Counted from the first letter of the stretch, positions 1 through 8,801 are shown. The stretch is 44,300 bases of DNA from Deltaproteobacteria bacterium (GCA_021780495.1 JAJXYO010000061.1:1-44300), one strand, 5' to 3'. Translations and numbers: made by a program. The notes: generated by a model from the sequence alone, not told the origin.

Positions 1-125
1 TAGACGAGATCAAGCATCTTTGGCAGAGCATCAAGGATCTCTGAAAATGCAGCCAGTTCTTTACCAATATCATGACGCATCGTGACGGAGAAAATGCTCA
101 TCTGTCGTGTCTGTTTTTGCCGCAT
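1..125 (-). CDS. Probable transposase, N-terminal fragment (cut by window edge)
   Basis: The reverse strand reads an open frame from an ATG at 125 out through position 1, giving 41 residues that begin MRQKQTRQMSIF and continue with a charged helix (HDIGKELAAFSEILD). A ribosome binding site (CAGGAG) lies about 8 bases upstream. The opening resembles the N-termini of a group of bacterial IS transposases that start with basic residues and then a short 'D-IG-EL--MS--LD' helix; this is from memory of the family and not from a search. No catalytic residues are inside the window. It could instead be another small basic protein. Confidence 0.45.
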   Translation of the reverse strand, partial: MRQKQTRQMSIFSVTMRHDIGKELAAFSEILDALPKMLDLV

Positions 126-139
126 CCGGAACACTCCTG

Positions 140-177
140 AAACCATAATATGTAACAGTTACAAGCTGTTATGGTTT
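140..177. repeat. Inverted repeat upstream of the transposase fragment
   Basis: AAACCATAA (140-148) is repeated inverted as TTATGGTTT (169-177), with CAG/CTG half-sites between. It lies 15-52 bases upstream of the transposase start, so it may be an IS terminal repeat or an operator. The other end of the element is outside the window. The rest of 178-484 is AT-rich and shows no convincing gene. Confidence 0.35.
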
Positions 178-484
178 ACAGGATAGCACAAACAGAGCGA
201 AAACAAAACCAATTTATGCAAGATATGTGAACAAATCCGGAATGTTACGGTTCCGGATGGAAACTAGGTATGCACCACTGGTATGCAGATTATGAAAACT
301 AATGAGAAACAATGAGTTGAATACGGAAAAGAGAAAAAAGGATAAGTATTTCTGAAGATGTCCTGATATGTCCGGGAATTCTTGCAAAATGCTAACTATT
401 GCTAACCTTGTGTCGGTGGTCTCAGGCTTTCGGCTATAAGATATCTTGACGAGATACAACACTAAATCAGCTTGTAGGTGGTAA

Positions 485-844
485 CTATTTTTTTGCAAAC
501 TGGCGGATCACCTTAACAGCAAGGCGTTTCTCTGCTTCGTCTCCAAGTTCACGGTAATATCGTAGTAGCGTTTTTTCATCAGGGTTCGGATACTGAACGG
601 TTTCATCGGTATATGCAGAAACAGAAGGTGAAAACAATACTGTAACCGGGATTGATAGTATATCGGCAATTACCTGGACATTCTCAACATTGAGCATACT
701 CAAGCCGTTTTCGTACCGCTGCACCTGCTGATGTGACACGCCAACTGATTCGGCCAGTTTCTCTTGTGATATGCCAAGTTCTTTCCGGCGTTTTTTGATG
801 ATCGCTCCGATTTGAGAGCTTGTAACTATCTCCTTATTTATCAT
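485..844 (-). CDS. XRE-family helix-turn-helix regulator, possible R-M controller
   Basis: A 119-residue protein with a classic Cro/C1-type HTH in its first 70 residues (IGAIIKKRRKELGISQEKLA followed by VSHQQVQRYENG). The helix pattern Q-E-K-L-A...S-x-x-Q-V-x-x-Y-E-N-G is diagnostic of the XRE family. The remaining ~50 residues contain a short charged tail. It is transcribed divergently from the restriction-modification operon starting at 961 and shares a 116-base intergenic region that contains two palindromes. This is the arrangement expected of a controller (C) protein that times restriction after methylation, or of a simple autorepressor. No strong ribosome binding site precedes the ATG. 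It is longer than classical C proteins (about 80 residues), so the controller role is inferred from position only. Confidence 0.85.
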   Translation of the reverse strand: MINKEIVTSSQIGAIIKKRRKELGISQEKLAESVGVSHQQVQRYENGLSMLNVENVQVIADILSIPVTVLFSPSVSAYTDETVQYPNPDEKTLLRYYRELGDEAEKRLAVKVIRQFAKK

Positions 845-860
845 TCCAAGAATATATCAG

Positions 861-878
861 AGTGGGTATACGCCCACT
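861..878. promoter_or_regulatory. Palindrome, candidate operator of the XRE/R-M intergenic region
   Basis: AGTGGG-TATACG-CCCACT is a near-perfect 18-base dyad with 6-base arms, 17 bases upstream of the XRE start codon. Size and position suit an XRE-dimer site that would repress the regulator's own promoter. Confidence 0.5.
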
Positions 879-889
879 AGTTCATCTAA

Positions 890-917
890 TGTGCTAAAAA
901 CAGTTGTTTATAGCACA
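890..917. promoter_or_regulatory. 28-base imperfect palindrome, candidate second operator
   Basis: TGTGCTAAAAAC (890-901) and GTTTATAGCACA (906-917) are inverted repeats matching at 11 of 12 positions around a 4-base centre. The site lies midway between the divergent XRE and nuclease-methylase starts, 43 bases from the latter. It differs in sequence from the 861-878 dyad, so two different proteins, or two oligomeric states, may bind here. Confidence 0.5.
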
Positions 918-960
918 TTTTATGTGTAATTTAGGCCATTAAGACCTCATTTGATATTTC

Positions 961-2856
961 ATGGAGCGACTTGTGGCCAATGAGCGCAAAACAGAAAACC
1001 TGGTACGAGACGACCTACGGCGGCTTGGCTATTACGACAAGGCAAACACCACACGTGTTGAAGAACAGAAAAGTGAAATTGAGGCCGTCAAGAAACTGCT
1101 GCGTGGTGCGAGCAAGACCGGCAAGGGTGGGATAGGCGCACCTGAATTCATTATATCCGACTTGAGTACACCGGATTTTATTGTAGTGTTCGAGTGCAAG
1201 GCAAATACGAAGAACCACGCTAGCGCTAAAGGCGAGGACCCAGTAGGTTGTGCCGTCGATGGAGCACTACACTATGCGAGTTATTTATCCAAAGAATATA
1301 ACGTGATCGCTGTTGCCGTGTCCGGACAGACAAGGACAGGGCTAAAGATCTCTACATTTTTGCACCCGAAGGGCGCACTCAAGGCAAAAGAACTTCAAAC
1401 AAAGGCCGGGACAGCTATTGAAAGCGTTATCCCCTGGGCAGACTACATAGAGCACGGAACATTCGACCCAGCTGTTCAGCGTCTGCGCCATGAGGAGCTG
1501 ATGGCATTCTCTCGCGAGTTGCACGATTTTATGCGAGACCATGCGAAGTTGACAGAAAGTGAAAAGCCGTTGCTCGTAAGCGGAACATTAATTGCGCTTC
1601 AAAACGCAGCATTTGCTAAATCGTTCGACGTTTATAAATCCGAGGATCTGCAAAAAGCATGGCTTAAGTGTATAAAAGAAGAAATCGACAAGGCTGATCT
1701 TCCACAAGCAAAAAAGTACAACATGGCGCAGCCATATTCAGCTATTGCGGTTGCGCCAGCTCTTGGCAAACCGACCGATGCCAAGACGGCATCGAAGTTC
1801 CCAAAAGGCGTTCTGTATGAGCTTATAAAGGAGCTTAACGAAAAGGTATGGCCGTTTATCAGTGTTTATCATGATTTTGACGTTGTAGGGCAGTTCTACG
1901 GCGAGTTTCTGAAATATACCGGCGGCGACAAGAAGGCGCTAGGCATTGTATTAACTCCGCGACACATAACAGACTTGTTTGCACGGCTGGCAAACGTAAA
2001 TAAAAAAAGTACCGTGCTTGATATCTGCGCAGGTACTGGCGGTTTTCTTGTATCCGCCATGTTTCACATGATGAAAAATGCCGTAACGCAAAAAGAGAAA
2101 GACCGTATCAAGAGCAGCGGGTTGATCGGTGTTGAGCACTTGCCAAACATGTATGCGCTGGCAGCAAGCAACATGATTTTGCGTGGAGACGGCAAGGCTA
2201 ACTTGCACCAAGGCAGCTGTTTTGACCCCGGCATAGCCGCCGCTGTAAGAGAACACCATTGCAATATTGGCGTACTTAACCCTCCATATGCACAGGGTGA
2301 CCAAGACTTGCACGAGCTGGTTTTTGTAAAGCAGATGCTTGATTGCCTTATGCCTGGTTCTATTGGTATTGCCATTGTGCCCATGTCGTGTGCCATATCC
2401 CCGCATCCGCTACGCGAAGAGCTGATGCGATACCACACGCTTGAAGGTACAATGTCAATGCCGGACGATTTGTTTTACCCTGTTGGTGTAGTAGCCTGCA
2501 TCATGGTCTGGACTGCTGGCGTACCTCATGGCGTTTCAGACAAAAAATCGTGGTTTGGGTTCTGGAAAGACGATGGTTTTTTAAAAACGAAACACAAGGG
2601 CAGAATCGACGTAAACGGCACATGGGAAGTAACCCGCGATAAATGGGTTGAGATGTTTAGAAATCGTGAGGTTCACCCTGGCTTGAGTGTACTGCAAAAA
2701 GTCGGTGTTGAGGATGAATGGTGTGCAGAGGCTTACATGGATACCGACTACGAAAAAATAACGCAGGCAGACTTTGAGATCAAGGTTCGCAATTATGCCA
2801 TGTTCAAGTTGTTGGGCGCTCAGATTACCCCTGGCGATGGTGATGACAATGGCTAA
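961..2856 (+). CDS. BcgI-like type IIB restriction enzyme, nuclease-methyltransferase subunit
   Basis: This 631-residue subunit would cut DNA and make N6-methyladenine. The N-terminal 130 residues show a PD-(D/E)xK nuclease pattern: P61-E62, P71-D72 and E78-C-K80. Residues about 290-450 are a gamma-class adenine methylase, with LTPRHITDLF at 331-340, AdoMet motif I DICAGTGG at 354-361 and catalytic motif NPPY at 440-443. BcgI's A subunit, as I recall it, is about 637 residues with the same order and works with a separate B specificity subunit of about 341 residues; the next gene here fits that. This is unlike classical type I systems, where nuclease and methylase are separate chains. BcgI-type enzymes cut on both sides of the site. 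No strong ribosome binding site precedes the ATG. The gene is probably co-transcribed with the next two. Confidence 0.85.
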   Translation: MERLVANERKTENLVRDDLRRLGYYDKANTTRVEEQKSEIEAVKKLLRGASKTGKGGIGAPEFIISDLSTPDFIVVFECKANTKNHASAKGEDPVGCAVDGALHYASYLSKEYNVIAVAVSGQTRTGLKISTFLHPKGALKAKELQTKAGTAIESVIPWADYIEHGTFDPAVQRLRHEELMAFSRELHDFMRDHAKLTESEKPLLVSGTLIALQNAAFAKSFDVYKSEDLQKAWLKCIKEEIDKADLPQAKKYNMAQPYSAIAVAPALGKPTDAKTASKFPKGVLYELIKELNEKVWPFISVYHDFDVVGQFYGEFLKYTGGDKKALGIVLTPRHITDLFARLANVNKKSTVLDICAGTGGFLVSAMFHMMKNAVTQKEKDRIKSSGLIGVEHLPNMYALAASNMILRGDGKANLHQGSCFDPGIAAAVREHHCNIGVLNPPYAQGDQDLHELVFVKQMLDCLMPGSIGIAIVPMSCAISPHPLREELMRYHTLEGTMSMPDDLFYPVGVVACIMVWTAGVPHGVSDKKSWFGFWKDDGFLKTKHKGRIDVNGTWEVTRDKWVEMFRNREVHPGLSVLQKVGVEDEWCAEAYMDTDYEKITQADFEIKVRNYAMFKLLGAQITPGDGDDNG

Positions 2857-3793
2857 AGTTTCGGAGCTGTTTGAGGTACGCTATGGCGTAACCCTTGAGC
2901 TAAACGCGCTTGAGAAAGATCCTTTCGGTATAAACTTCGTATCGCGAACAGCTAAAAATAACGGCGTCGCGGCCCGTGTAAAGCTCTTAGACTGCGTTGA
3001 ACCTAACCCGGTAGGCAGTATTTCTGTAGCTGGAGGCGGTTCTGTTATGGAGAGTTTTTTACAGCCAGAGCCGTATTATTCAGGGTTTCATCTTTTTTGT
3101 TTAGTGCCTCATGAACCTATGACCGACGCGCAAAAACTGTACTATTGCACCTGCCTACGTGCGAATAAATACCGCTTTAATTATGGAAGGCAAGCAAACC
3201 GGACACTGCGCGATCTGGTCGTGCCAGAACTCGCTGATATCCCTGCATGGGTTGACTCTGCAAGCGTATCTTTATACGACGGAGCGGACGCACCAGCTAC
3301 CGCCGAAGCTGTACCGGTGCTTAATCCTGAAAAATGGGTAAGTTTTAAATTCAGCACACTGTTCGATATCAGAAAGGGCAAGCGGCTTACAAAAGCGGAT
3401 ATGCTACCCGGCACTGTGCCTTTTATAGGCGCTACCGACAGCAACAACGGCTTTACCGCTTTTATCGGTCAACCGGCAATTCATGAGGCGGGTACGATCA
3501 CCGTCAACTATAATGGCAACGGTGTTGCGGAGGCGTATTACCAGCCTGTGCCTTATTGGGCAACCGACGATATAAATGTCTTGTATCCTCGTTTTACTCT
3601 TTCACCGGCGAGAGCCTTGTTTATTGCAACAGTGATACGCATGGAAAAATACCGTTTCAGTTATGGTCGCAAATGGCATCTTGAGCGCATGAAGGAATCA
3701 ACCATAAAATTACCAGTTACTGCCGATGGTAACCCTGACTGGCAATATATGGAAATCTACATCAAGGCACTGCCGTTCAGTTCTCAATTATAG
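2849..3793 (+). CDS. BcgI-like type IIB specificity (target recognition) subunit
   Basis: The open frame could begin earlier, at 2774, 2837 or 2843. I chose the ATG at 2849 (MAKVSELFEVRYG), which overlaps the methylase stop by 8 bases and gives 314 residues. The protein has two halves, as in HsdS-type subunits. Each half ends in a similar block: NKYRFNYGRQANRTLRDLVV in the first and EKYRFSYGRKWHLERMKEST in the second. The second half carries an 'F-DIRKGKRL-K' entry motif. The C-terminus 'NPDW-YME-YIKALPFSSQL' is typical of BcgI/HsdS-like specificity subunits. It selects the bipartite recognition sequence for the nuclease-methylase encoded just upstream. The recognition sequence cannot be read from the protein. 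Confidence 0.82.
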   Translation: MAKVSELFEVRYGVTLELNALEKDPFGINFVSRTAKNNGVAARVKLLDCVEPNPVGSISVAGGGSVMESFLQPEPYYSGFHLFCLVPHEPMTDAQKLYYCTCLRANKYRFNYGRQANRTLRDLVVPELADIPAWVDSASVSLYDGADAPATAEAVPVLNPEKWVSFKFSTLFDIRKGKRLTKADMLPGTVPFIGATDSNNGFTAFIGQPAIHEAGTITVNYNGNGVAEAYYQPVPYWATDDINVLYPRFTLSPARALFIATVIRMEKYRFSYGRKWHLERMKESTIKLPVTADGNPDWQYMEIYIKALPFSSQL

Positions 3794-3866
3794 CAACATA
3801 AACGACAAAAGCCCCATAACAAAAGCCTTGGCAGCTGACATATTGCCAATATTTCCAGAGGTCAAT

Positions 3867-4856
3867 ATGCTCCGCCGTATCTTGGTAACGACTCATTTTG
3901 AACCTGAAATTCCAATTACTAAAAATTCTGAATTGGATATTGCCTTGTTGCGGGCTGCGCATCAGGCGCTTTTACGTCAACAACAATGTGTTGCTGAGGC
4001 GTGGCTGTTTGTAATCAGTGGCAATACAACTAACGAAGAAGCCGTTGATGCAATTGCCGCTTATGGTTTCCCCGACGTACAGATTCTTACGGCCTCAACC
4101 ACAACAAGTGACGGAGAAACAGTCGATTATTACAGCCACCGAGAACAAATAGGCTACTTGATTTCTCAATGGCTCAAAACGAATCATCCGGGAGCGGTTC
4201 CATTCCTTTATAAGGATGAACATGATTGTCATGATATATGGTGGTCTGGTGTTGAAGCGATAGAGGATGAATGGGACTTTGTTGATGATTACGGTGCGAC
4301 TCTTCCGGGGGCACACCGAAAAACTGCTGGGACATGGCTGGAAATATTGGCCCTAATGCTGGATTTGGAAGTGCCGTGCTGGGCAAGTGTCAATCAGCTT
4401 ACACTCTATGCTGCCACCTTATGTGAATGGCTGCATGGCTTCGAGGCCGCCAGCGGCAATTCTTGCAACGGTTTTGAAGCTGATGCTGTCTGTGAAGCCC
4501 TGAAGATTGACGACTTCTATCTTGGCTTCCTGCTGGGGCAAAGCTCAACTACGGAAGCATTTGATGAAATCCTTTACGACGCAGAAACCGACGATCTTGT
4601 GGGGACACGGAATTATGCCCTTAAACAGTTAATCGCCAACGAACGTGCAACTCTCCGCAATTTGTTATCCAAATACTTTGGTTCAGATTGCGCCTTGCTC
4701 TGGGCTTTGCATAGTGCAATCTGGCAGAAATTCAACGAGCCTGCCGCTGATCTATGCAACACTCTGGTAAATCCCAGTGCATGGGAAGACATGGCTGAAA
4801 TTAATGATTCTTGGGAATTTGTCACAAATGGATGGACGGACAGCGCAGACGAATAG
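3867..4856 (+). CDS. Unknown third gene of the R-M operon
   Basis: I do not recognise this 329-residue acidic protein. The start at 3867 (MLRRILVTTHFEPEIP) has a ribosome binding site CAGAGG seven bases upstream. The frame is open further back to 3726, but that part overlaps the specificity gene and lacks a start signal. It has no signal peptide or membrane segment. It is rich in Trp, Asp and Glu, including segments such as EHDCHDIWWSGVEAIEDEWD, and is mostly helical in the second half. It follows the specificity subunit by 73 bases on the same strand. A role tied to restriction (inhibitor, immunity, or cargo) is possible but rests on position alone. It ends 20 bases from a convergent gene, with no obvious terminator between them. 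Confidence 0.7.
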   Translation: MLRRILVTTHFEPEIPITKNSELDIALLRAAHQALLRQQQCVAEAWLFVISGNTTNEEAVDAIAAYGFPDVQILTASTTTSDGETVDYYSHREQIGYLISQWLKTNHPGAVPFLYKDEHDCHDIWWSGVEAIEDEWDFVDDYGATLPGAHRKTAGTWLEILALMLDLEVPCWASVNQLTLYAATLCEWLHGFEAASGNSCNGFEADAVCEALKIDDFYLGFLLGQSSTTEAFDEILYDAETDDLVGTRNYALKQLIANERATLRNLLSKYFGSDCALLWALHSAIWQKFNEPAADLCNTLVNPSAWEDMAEINDSWEFVTNGWTDSADE

Positions 4857-4876
4857 AAACCAGAATTTATTGTTTT

Positions 4877-6301
4877 CTAATCGTGTCTAAGTGACGTCAA
4901 ACAAAACCCGAATGCATCCCGCAAAGCCCCATTCTCCCGATAATCATCAAAGTCATGCCCACCCGGTCGCTGATCGACTGCCAGCGAAATATCCCGAGAC
5001 TCCAGAAATAATCTAAACTGTTCATCCTCGTATTCTGTCCCGTCATCCAGATTGCTGAACACCATGAAACGCTTGCTCTCCAGATTCAGTAGCGGTGTCT
5101 CCCGTGCCGCTTCCGACATGCCGCAACCGGCGATAGTAGCCAGTGCCTTGGCACCGGCCAGGGAAAAGGTCAGATAGCTTGCCAGGTGTGCACCGAAGGA
5201 ATTGCCCACAAAGGCCAGGGCAGGGGGGCGCGGGTTATCAGTGCGGGGCAGTATCTCGAACAACAGGTGGCTGAAGAAATCCTGGAGAATGCCGTTTTGT
5301 CGCGATTCACCGCTTGGTGGTGACGAAGAGACCAATAGGTCAATCGCAGGCTTCCCCGCCATTTCCCAAGCCAGTAGAAATTCATCCGCTACTGGGGTCG
5401 GTTCACCGTGCAGGCGTGACAGATACACATCTCTGGTGATGGAGCCGCCGATGTAGTGGATCAGCGGTCGCGTCCCTTCAGCCGGATCGCCGAAACGATA
5501 CCAGTCTGCAAAGGCCACGTCTCCCAGTACAGAATCGTCGATGATGATTTTCTTGTGTGCAACTGTTTGTTTTTCCGCTGGTGATGGTTTCTGATTCATT
5601 CCCTTGAGGAAGGCCTTTAGTCTGGCACTCTCATCAATCCACGGTTGAAACGTAAGCTGCATCTCATCAAGATTGAGTGCAACCAGATTGCCAAGATCGG
5701 GAGGGTTGTTCGAGAAGGCCCCGTTATCTATCTGGATATGTGGCTGTGCCAGAGAATCCATGATCTTACTCACGGAACGGATTTTATGCCCACTGACGAT
5801 TACTCTGCCGGGAATATGATTGTCGCTAAGAAATCCACCATTTCCCCACATCATGTGTTCAGGTTTTGTTTGTGTGATTGGATCATCCTTTGTCATATCC
5901 AGGCTGGCATGCACAAAGATGAAATGACCATCCTGCAAAGAGTAGGGTAGGGCAAATAGAAAATTCTTGTATTCATCCTGTAGTTCACCCGGATTTGAAA
6001 CACCGAAACTCTTCAGTGTTTCCGCCCCCCAACCAATCTTGTAGTACCGTGCCCATTCGTCATGTTCGTTGATAATGTTACGAATGAGCATATCTTCGTG
6101 GTTTCCGCGTATCGGTCGGATATCAAATCCATCAGCCTGTAGTTGCATGATGGCCCCGAGTACTCCCCTGCTGTCCGGTCCACGGTCGATGTAATCCCCC
6201 AGCAGGTAAACCCGGTCCTCACGGCTTAGGTTGATTTTGTTCAGCAGGGCCTGGAAAGTCTTGACACCACCGTGTATGTCACCTATGGCGTAACGGGTCA
6301 T
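4877..6301 (-). CDS. PP1/PP2A-type phosphatase fused to an alpha/beta-hydrolase-like domain
   Basis: Residues 1-220 form a metallophosphoesterase of the bacterial Ser/Thr phosphatase type (PrpA/PrpE-like): D8-x-H10 (GDIHG), GDYIDRG at 35-41, GNHED at 66-70, H131 and H172. These are the usual di-metal ligands. A linker (about 222-258) leads to a second domain resembling small alpha/beta hydrolases: AFVGNSFGAH at 363-372, with S368 as candidate nucleophile in a G-N-S-F-G elbow, and GGHDF at 447-451 with H449 as candidate catalytic His. D419 or D420 could be the acid. The start has GGGAG six bases upstream. It follows the Hsp70-TPR gene by 100 bases on the same strand, so a shared transcript is likely. 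The substrate is unknown. The fusion is unusual: each domain is common alone. Confidence 0.8.
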   Translation of the reverse strand: MTRYAIGDIHGGVKTFQALLNKINLSREDRVYLLGDYIDRGPDSRGVLGAIMQLQADGFDIRPIRGNHEDMLIRNIINEHDEWARYYKIGWGAETLKSFGVSNPGELQDEYKNFLFALPYSLQDGHFIFVHASLDMTKDDPITQTKPEHMMWGNGGFLSDNHIPGRVIVSGHKIRSVSKIMDSLAQPHIQIDNGAFSNNPPDLGNLVALNLDEMQLTFQPWIDESARLKAFLKGMNQKPSPAEKQTVAHKKIIIDDSVLGDVAFADWYRFGDPAEGTRPLIHYIGGSITRDVYLSRLHGEPTPVADEFLLAWEMAGKPAIDLLVSSSPPSGESRQNGILQDFFSHLLFEILPRTDNPRPPALAFVGNSFGAHLASYLTFSLAGAKALATIAGCGMSEAARETPLLNLESKRFMVFSNLDDGTEYEDEQFRLFLESRDISLAVDQRPGGHDFDDYRENGALRDAFGFCLTSLRHD

Positions 6302-6401
6302 GGTAAACTCCCATAAAAATTAACAATATACCAAATTATCAGTCAGTTACAGATGCCTCTTTGTAATGAATGTCACCGCAAAATTAGCATGGCCGCCACT
6401 A

Positions 6402-8801
6402 TTATGCCGCCAAAGCTGGTAACAGACCTTCCATCTCTCTTCCCTCTTCGTGTGTCGATACCTTGCGCATCTGACGTTCATGTCGAACTGTCCTGACTAG
6501 TTCCTGATTATCTTTCATCTCCGCCATAGCCTGATACCAGGACAAATCCCATTCGTCCACTTGTTCCAGCGGACGGAAGCGTTTCATGGCAATCTCCAGG
6601 AATTCGTGCATGGCAAACTCCTTGCCCATATCCCGGACGATCTGACCTTGTAAAACGTACGAAGGCGCGGATTCCGGCTTGAGCGCTATGGCTTTCTCAA
6701 TTGCACTCTTTGCCTCATCAAGCCGCTTATGATTTTTGAACGCATGAGCCAGATTAAACCAGGGAATATTCCAGCTCGGATCGATTTTGCTCGCTTCGCG
6801 GTAATAGTACTCTTCCTTTTCTCTATTCCCCAGATTTCCCCAGTACAACCCCATACGGTTAATAATCACGGCGTCCGGTTCGCAGCGCTTGCGTTGCAGC
6901 TCACTAAGGCGTGAAATTGCCTTTTCGTACTGGCGTAATTCGGCGCAATCGCTTGCCAGGGAGATGATGGTCTTGTAACGCTCTTCTGGTTCAATTTCAC
7001 CCGTACGAAGCTTTTCCTCGGTATCTTCTATGCGTAATTTTACAGCCTGGGGATTGACAATATGGGTCAGTGGGTGATCTTTCCTTTCAATAAAGGGTTT
7101 GACGTCATCCCGCTCGGAATGGCTCAGGCGAATTTCCAGTACCTGATTTTCATCGTAGCGATATTCAAGCCGGATGCCTTCACCTGCCGAGACCGGAGCC
7201 GGGATCTGCCACAGCTCGCTAACCAGTGGGCGTGAACCACCTTCCTCCTGTGCCACAACTTCAACCCTTACCGAGATTGGATCCTGAAGAGATGTTTCAG
7301 GCATAGTCAATGTGGTAACTTCTTCAAAGCCACCGTTTGATGGCCAAGGAAGCGACGCACCTTTCGGAACCAGTTCAAAAGGACCGTTGCTGGTAATTAT
7401 GGCAATCGTTTCCTGGCAGACCGGCTGTATTATGGGAAAGCCTGTCAGGGCCAGGGAGAGAGAATTGAGAGCAGCCCCGCATGCTATGGCTGTTTGCATG
7501 GTGTCCGGGGTGTCCAGATTTAGTATAGTAGAATCGGGGAAAACGTCTTGCACCATGATAACGACTTGCGGAATCAGACAACTGCCGCCAGCCAGCAGGC
7601 AGATGTCAATCTCTTCTGTGGTCAAACCGCTCTTTTCTACTGCATCCTGAATAGGAGCAAAGATGGAAAGGGTCTGGCGATATTCGGTTTCAGAATTGAA
7701 AAGCAGGTATGGTTCCAGAAACGGGTACATGATTTCCTCAAATTGGGCAACGCTCAACACGGGATTGCAGAGAGTCAGAGTCCTGCCGTCCGCTAGCCGA
7801 CATAGATATTCGCCGTGACAGGTATGTGTGAACTTGTCATAGTTTTCTCCCTCTCGAAGGGCTTCAAACACCTTGTCACACAATTCTATTTTCAATTTTT
7901 CCGCTACGCCTATCAAGGCTGGTTCGATAAAGTCCTTTTTCATGTTGAAATCCAGGTCATTGCGATGAAGATCATTCTGCTTCAACAGTTGCGGCATGAG
8001 GATTTCATAGAGAATTGCTTGGTCTATATCGCCACCGCCCAGACGGTGGTAACGTGAGACGGAGAGCGTAGCAATAGAGAGACGTTTATTTTTATCCTGT
8101 CTGGATAAGCGTAGGATCGCCACGTCACAGGTGCCGCCCCCGAAGTCGAACACTAAAAGATTTTTGGTCTGGCCAGGTCCAACCAGTTCTTCGTCAGGAT
8201 TCTCCGACAGATACCCGATAAAAGCTGCCACCGGCTCGTCAAGCAGATCGCCACCCTTGAGCGTCATTCCGGCAAGGGTAGCGGCTTTAATAGTATCGCT
8301 GCGTTGATCCAACTGAAAAGAAGCCGGTACGGTAACAATCGTACGCTCCGGTAGTTGGGACTTCTCCTTAAGAGCCGCTTCTTTGAGAAATCCAAGGATT
8401 TTCCCACTTACTTCTGCTGCTGATCGGTAGCCTTCGGGGGCCATGTCATAGGTGCGCCGTAGCCCCATGTCGTTTTTTACCGATGAAAACAGGTTACGTT
8501 TTTCCCCCAGTCTCTTCATGCGTCCATTGATACGCAGTAATCGCACTCCCTCGCCGATAAACTCCTGTCCATCATGCAGCGCCACCATGGATGGCACCAG
8601 CGGACTCCAATGACTGCGGCCGCCGGTAGGCTGTTCAACTGCCAGGCATCTCACGCTGATTTCTTCATCATTTTTCGGGTCGTAGACGATCTCTGCCACG
8701 GTAGAGTTAGTAGTTCCCAGGTCAATTCCCAGCACCCGTAGCGCTGTTTCCGGTTGTTGATTGGAGCTTCCTTCAGGAAAGATAAGGTCTCGTACTCTCA
8801 T
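6402..8801 (-). CDS. Hsp70-family (DnaK-like) protein with C-terminal TPR repeats
   Basis: I take the start at 8801 (MRVRDLIFPEG), which follows AGGAGG by six bases, rather than the ATG at 8870. The result is 799 residues. The actin-like ATPase domain shows phosphate-1 DLGTTN (27-32), TVPASF (157-162), DEPVAAF (188-194), phosphate-2 FDFGGGTCD (218-226) and an adenosine motif LLAGGS near residue 420. A short beta-rich section follows in place of a full DnaK substrate-binding domain. Then come at least three TPR-like helix pairs (about 640-760), for example 'WFNLAHAFKNHKRLDEAKSA'. It is not the housekeeping DnaK: it lacks the EEVD-like or lid tail and no GrpE or DnaJ gene is nearby. The TPRs suggest that it recruits protein partners, perhaps the phosphatase encoded downstream. 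Confidence 0.85.
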   Translation of the reverse strand: MRVRDLIFPEGSSNQQPETALRVLGIDLGTTNSTVAEIVYDPKNDEEISVRCLAVEQPTGGRSHWSPLVPSMVALHDGQEFIGEGVRLLRINGRMKRLGEKRNLFSSVKNDMGLRRTYDMAPEGYRSAAEVSGKILGFLKEAALKEKSQLPERTIVTVPASFQLDQRSDTIKAATLAGMTLKGGDLLDEPVAAFIGYLSENPDEELVGPGQTKNLLVFDFGGGTCDVAILRLSRQDKNKRLSIATLSVSRYHRLGGGDIDQAILYEILMPQLLKQNDLHRNDLDFNMKKDFIEPALIGVAEKLKIELCDKVFEALREGENYDKFTHTCHGEYLCRLADGRTLTLCNPVLSVAQFEEIMYPFLEPYLLFNSETEYRQTLSIFAPIQDAVEKSGLTTEEIDICLLAGGSCLIPQVVIMVQDVFPDSTILNLDTPDTMQTAIACGAALNSLSLALTGFPIIQPVCQETIAIITSNGPFELVPKGASLPWPSNGGFEEVTTLTMPETSLQDPISVRVEVVAQEEGGSRPLVSELWQIPAPVSAGEGIRLEYRYDENQVLEIRLSHSERDDVKPFIERKDHPLTHIVNPQAVKLRIEDTEEKLRTGEIEPEERYKTIISLASDCAELRQYEKAISRLSELQRKRCEPDAVIINRMGLYWGNLGNREKEEYYYREASKIDPSWNIPWFNLAHAFKNHKRLDEAKSAIEKAIALKPESAPSYVLQGQIVRDMGKEFAMHEFLEIAMKRFRPLEQVDEWDLSWYQAMAEMKDNQELVRTVRHERQMRKVSTHEEGREMEGLLPALAA

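Noticed and set aside
214..498. 94-codon minus-strand frame in the 126-484 interval
   Set aside because: No ribosome binding site, AT-rich low-information protein, and it overlaps the XRE gene stop.
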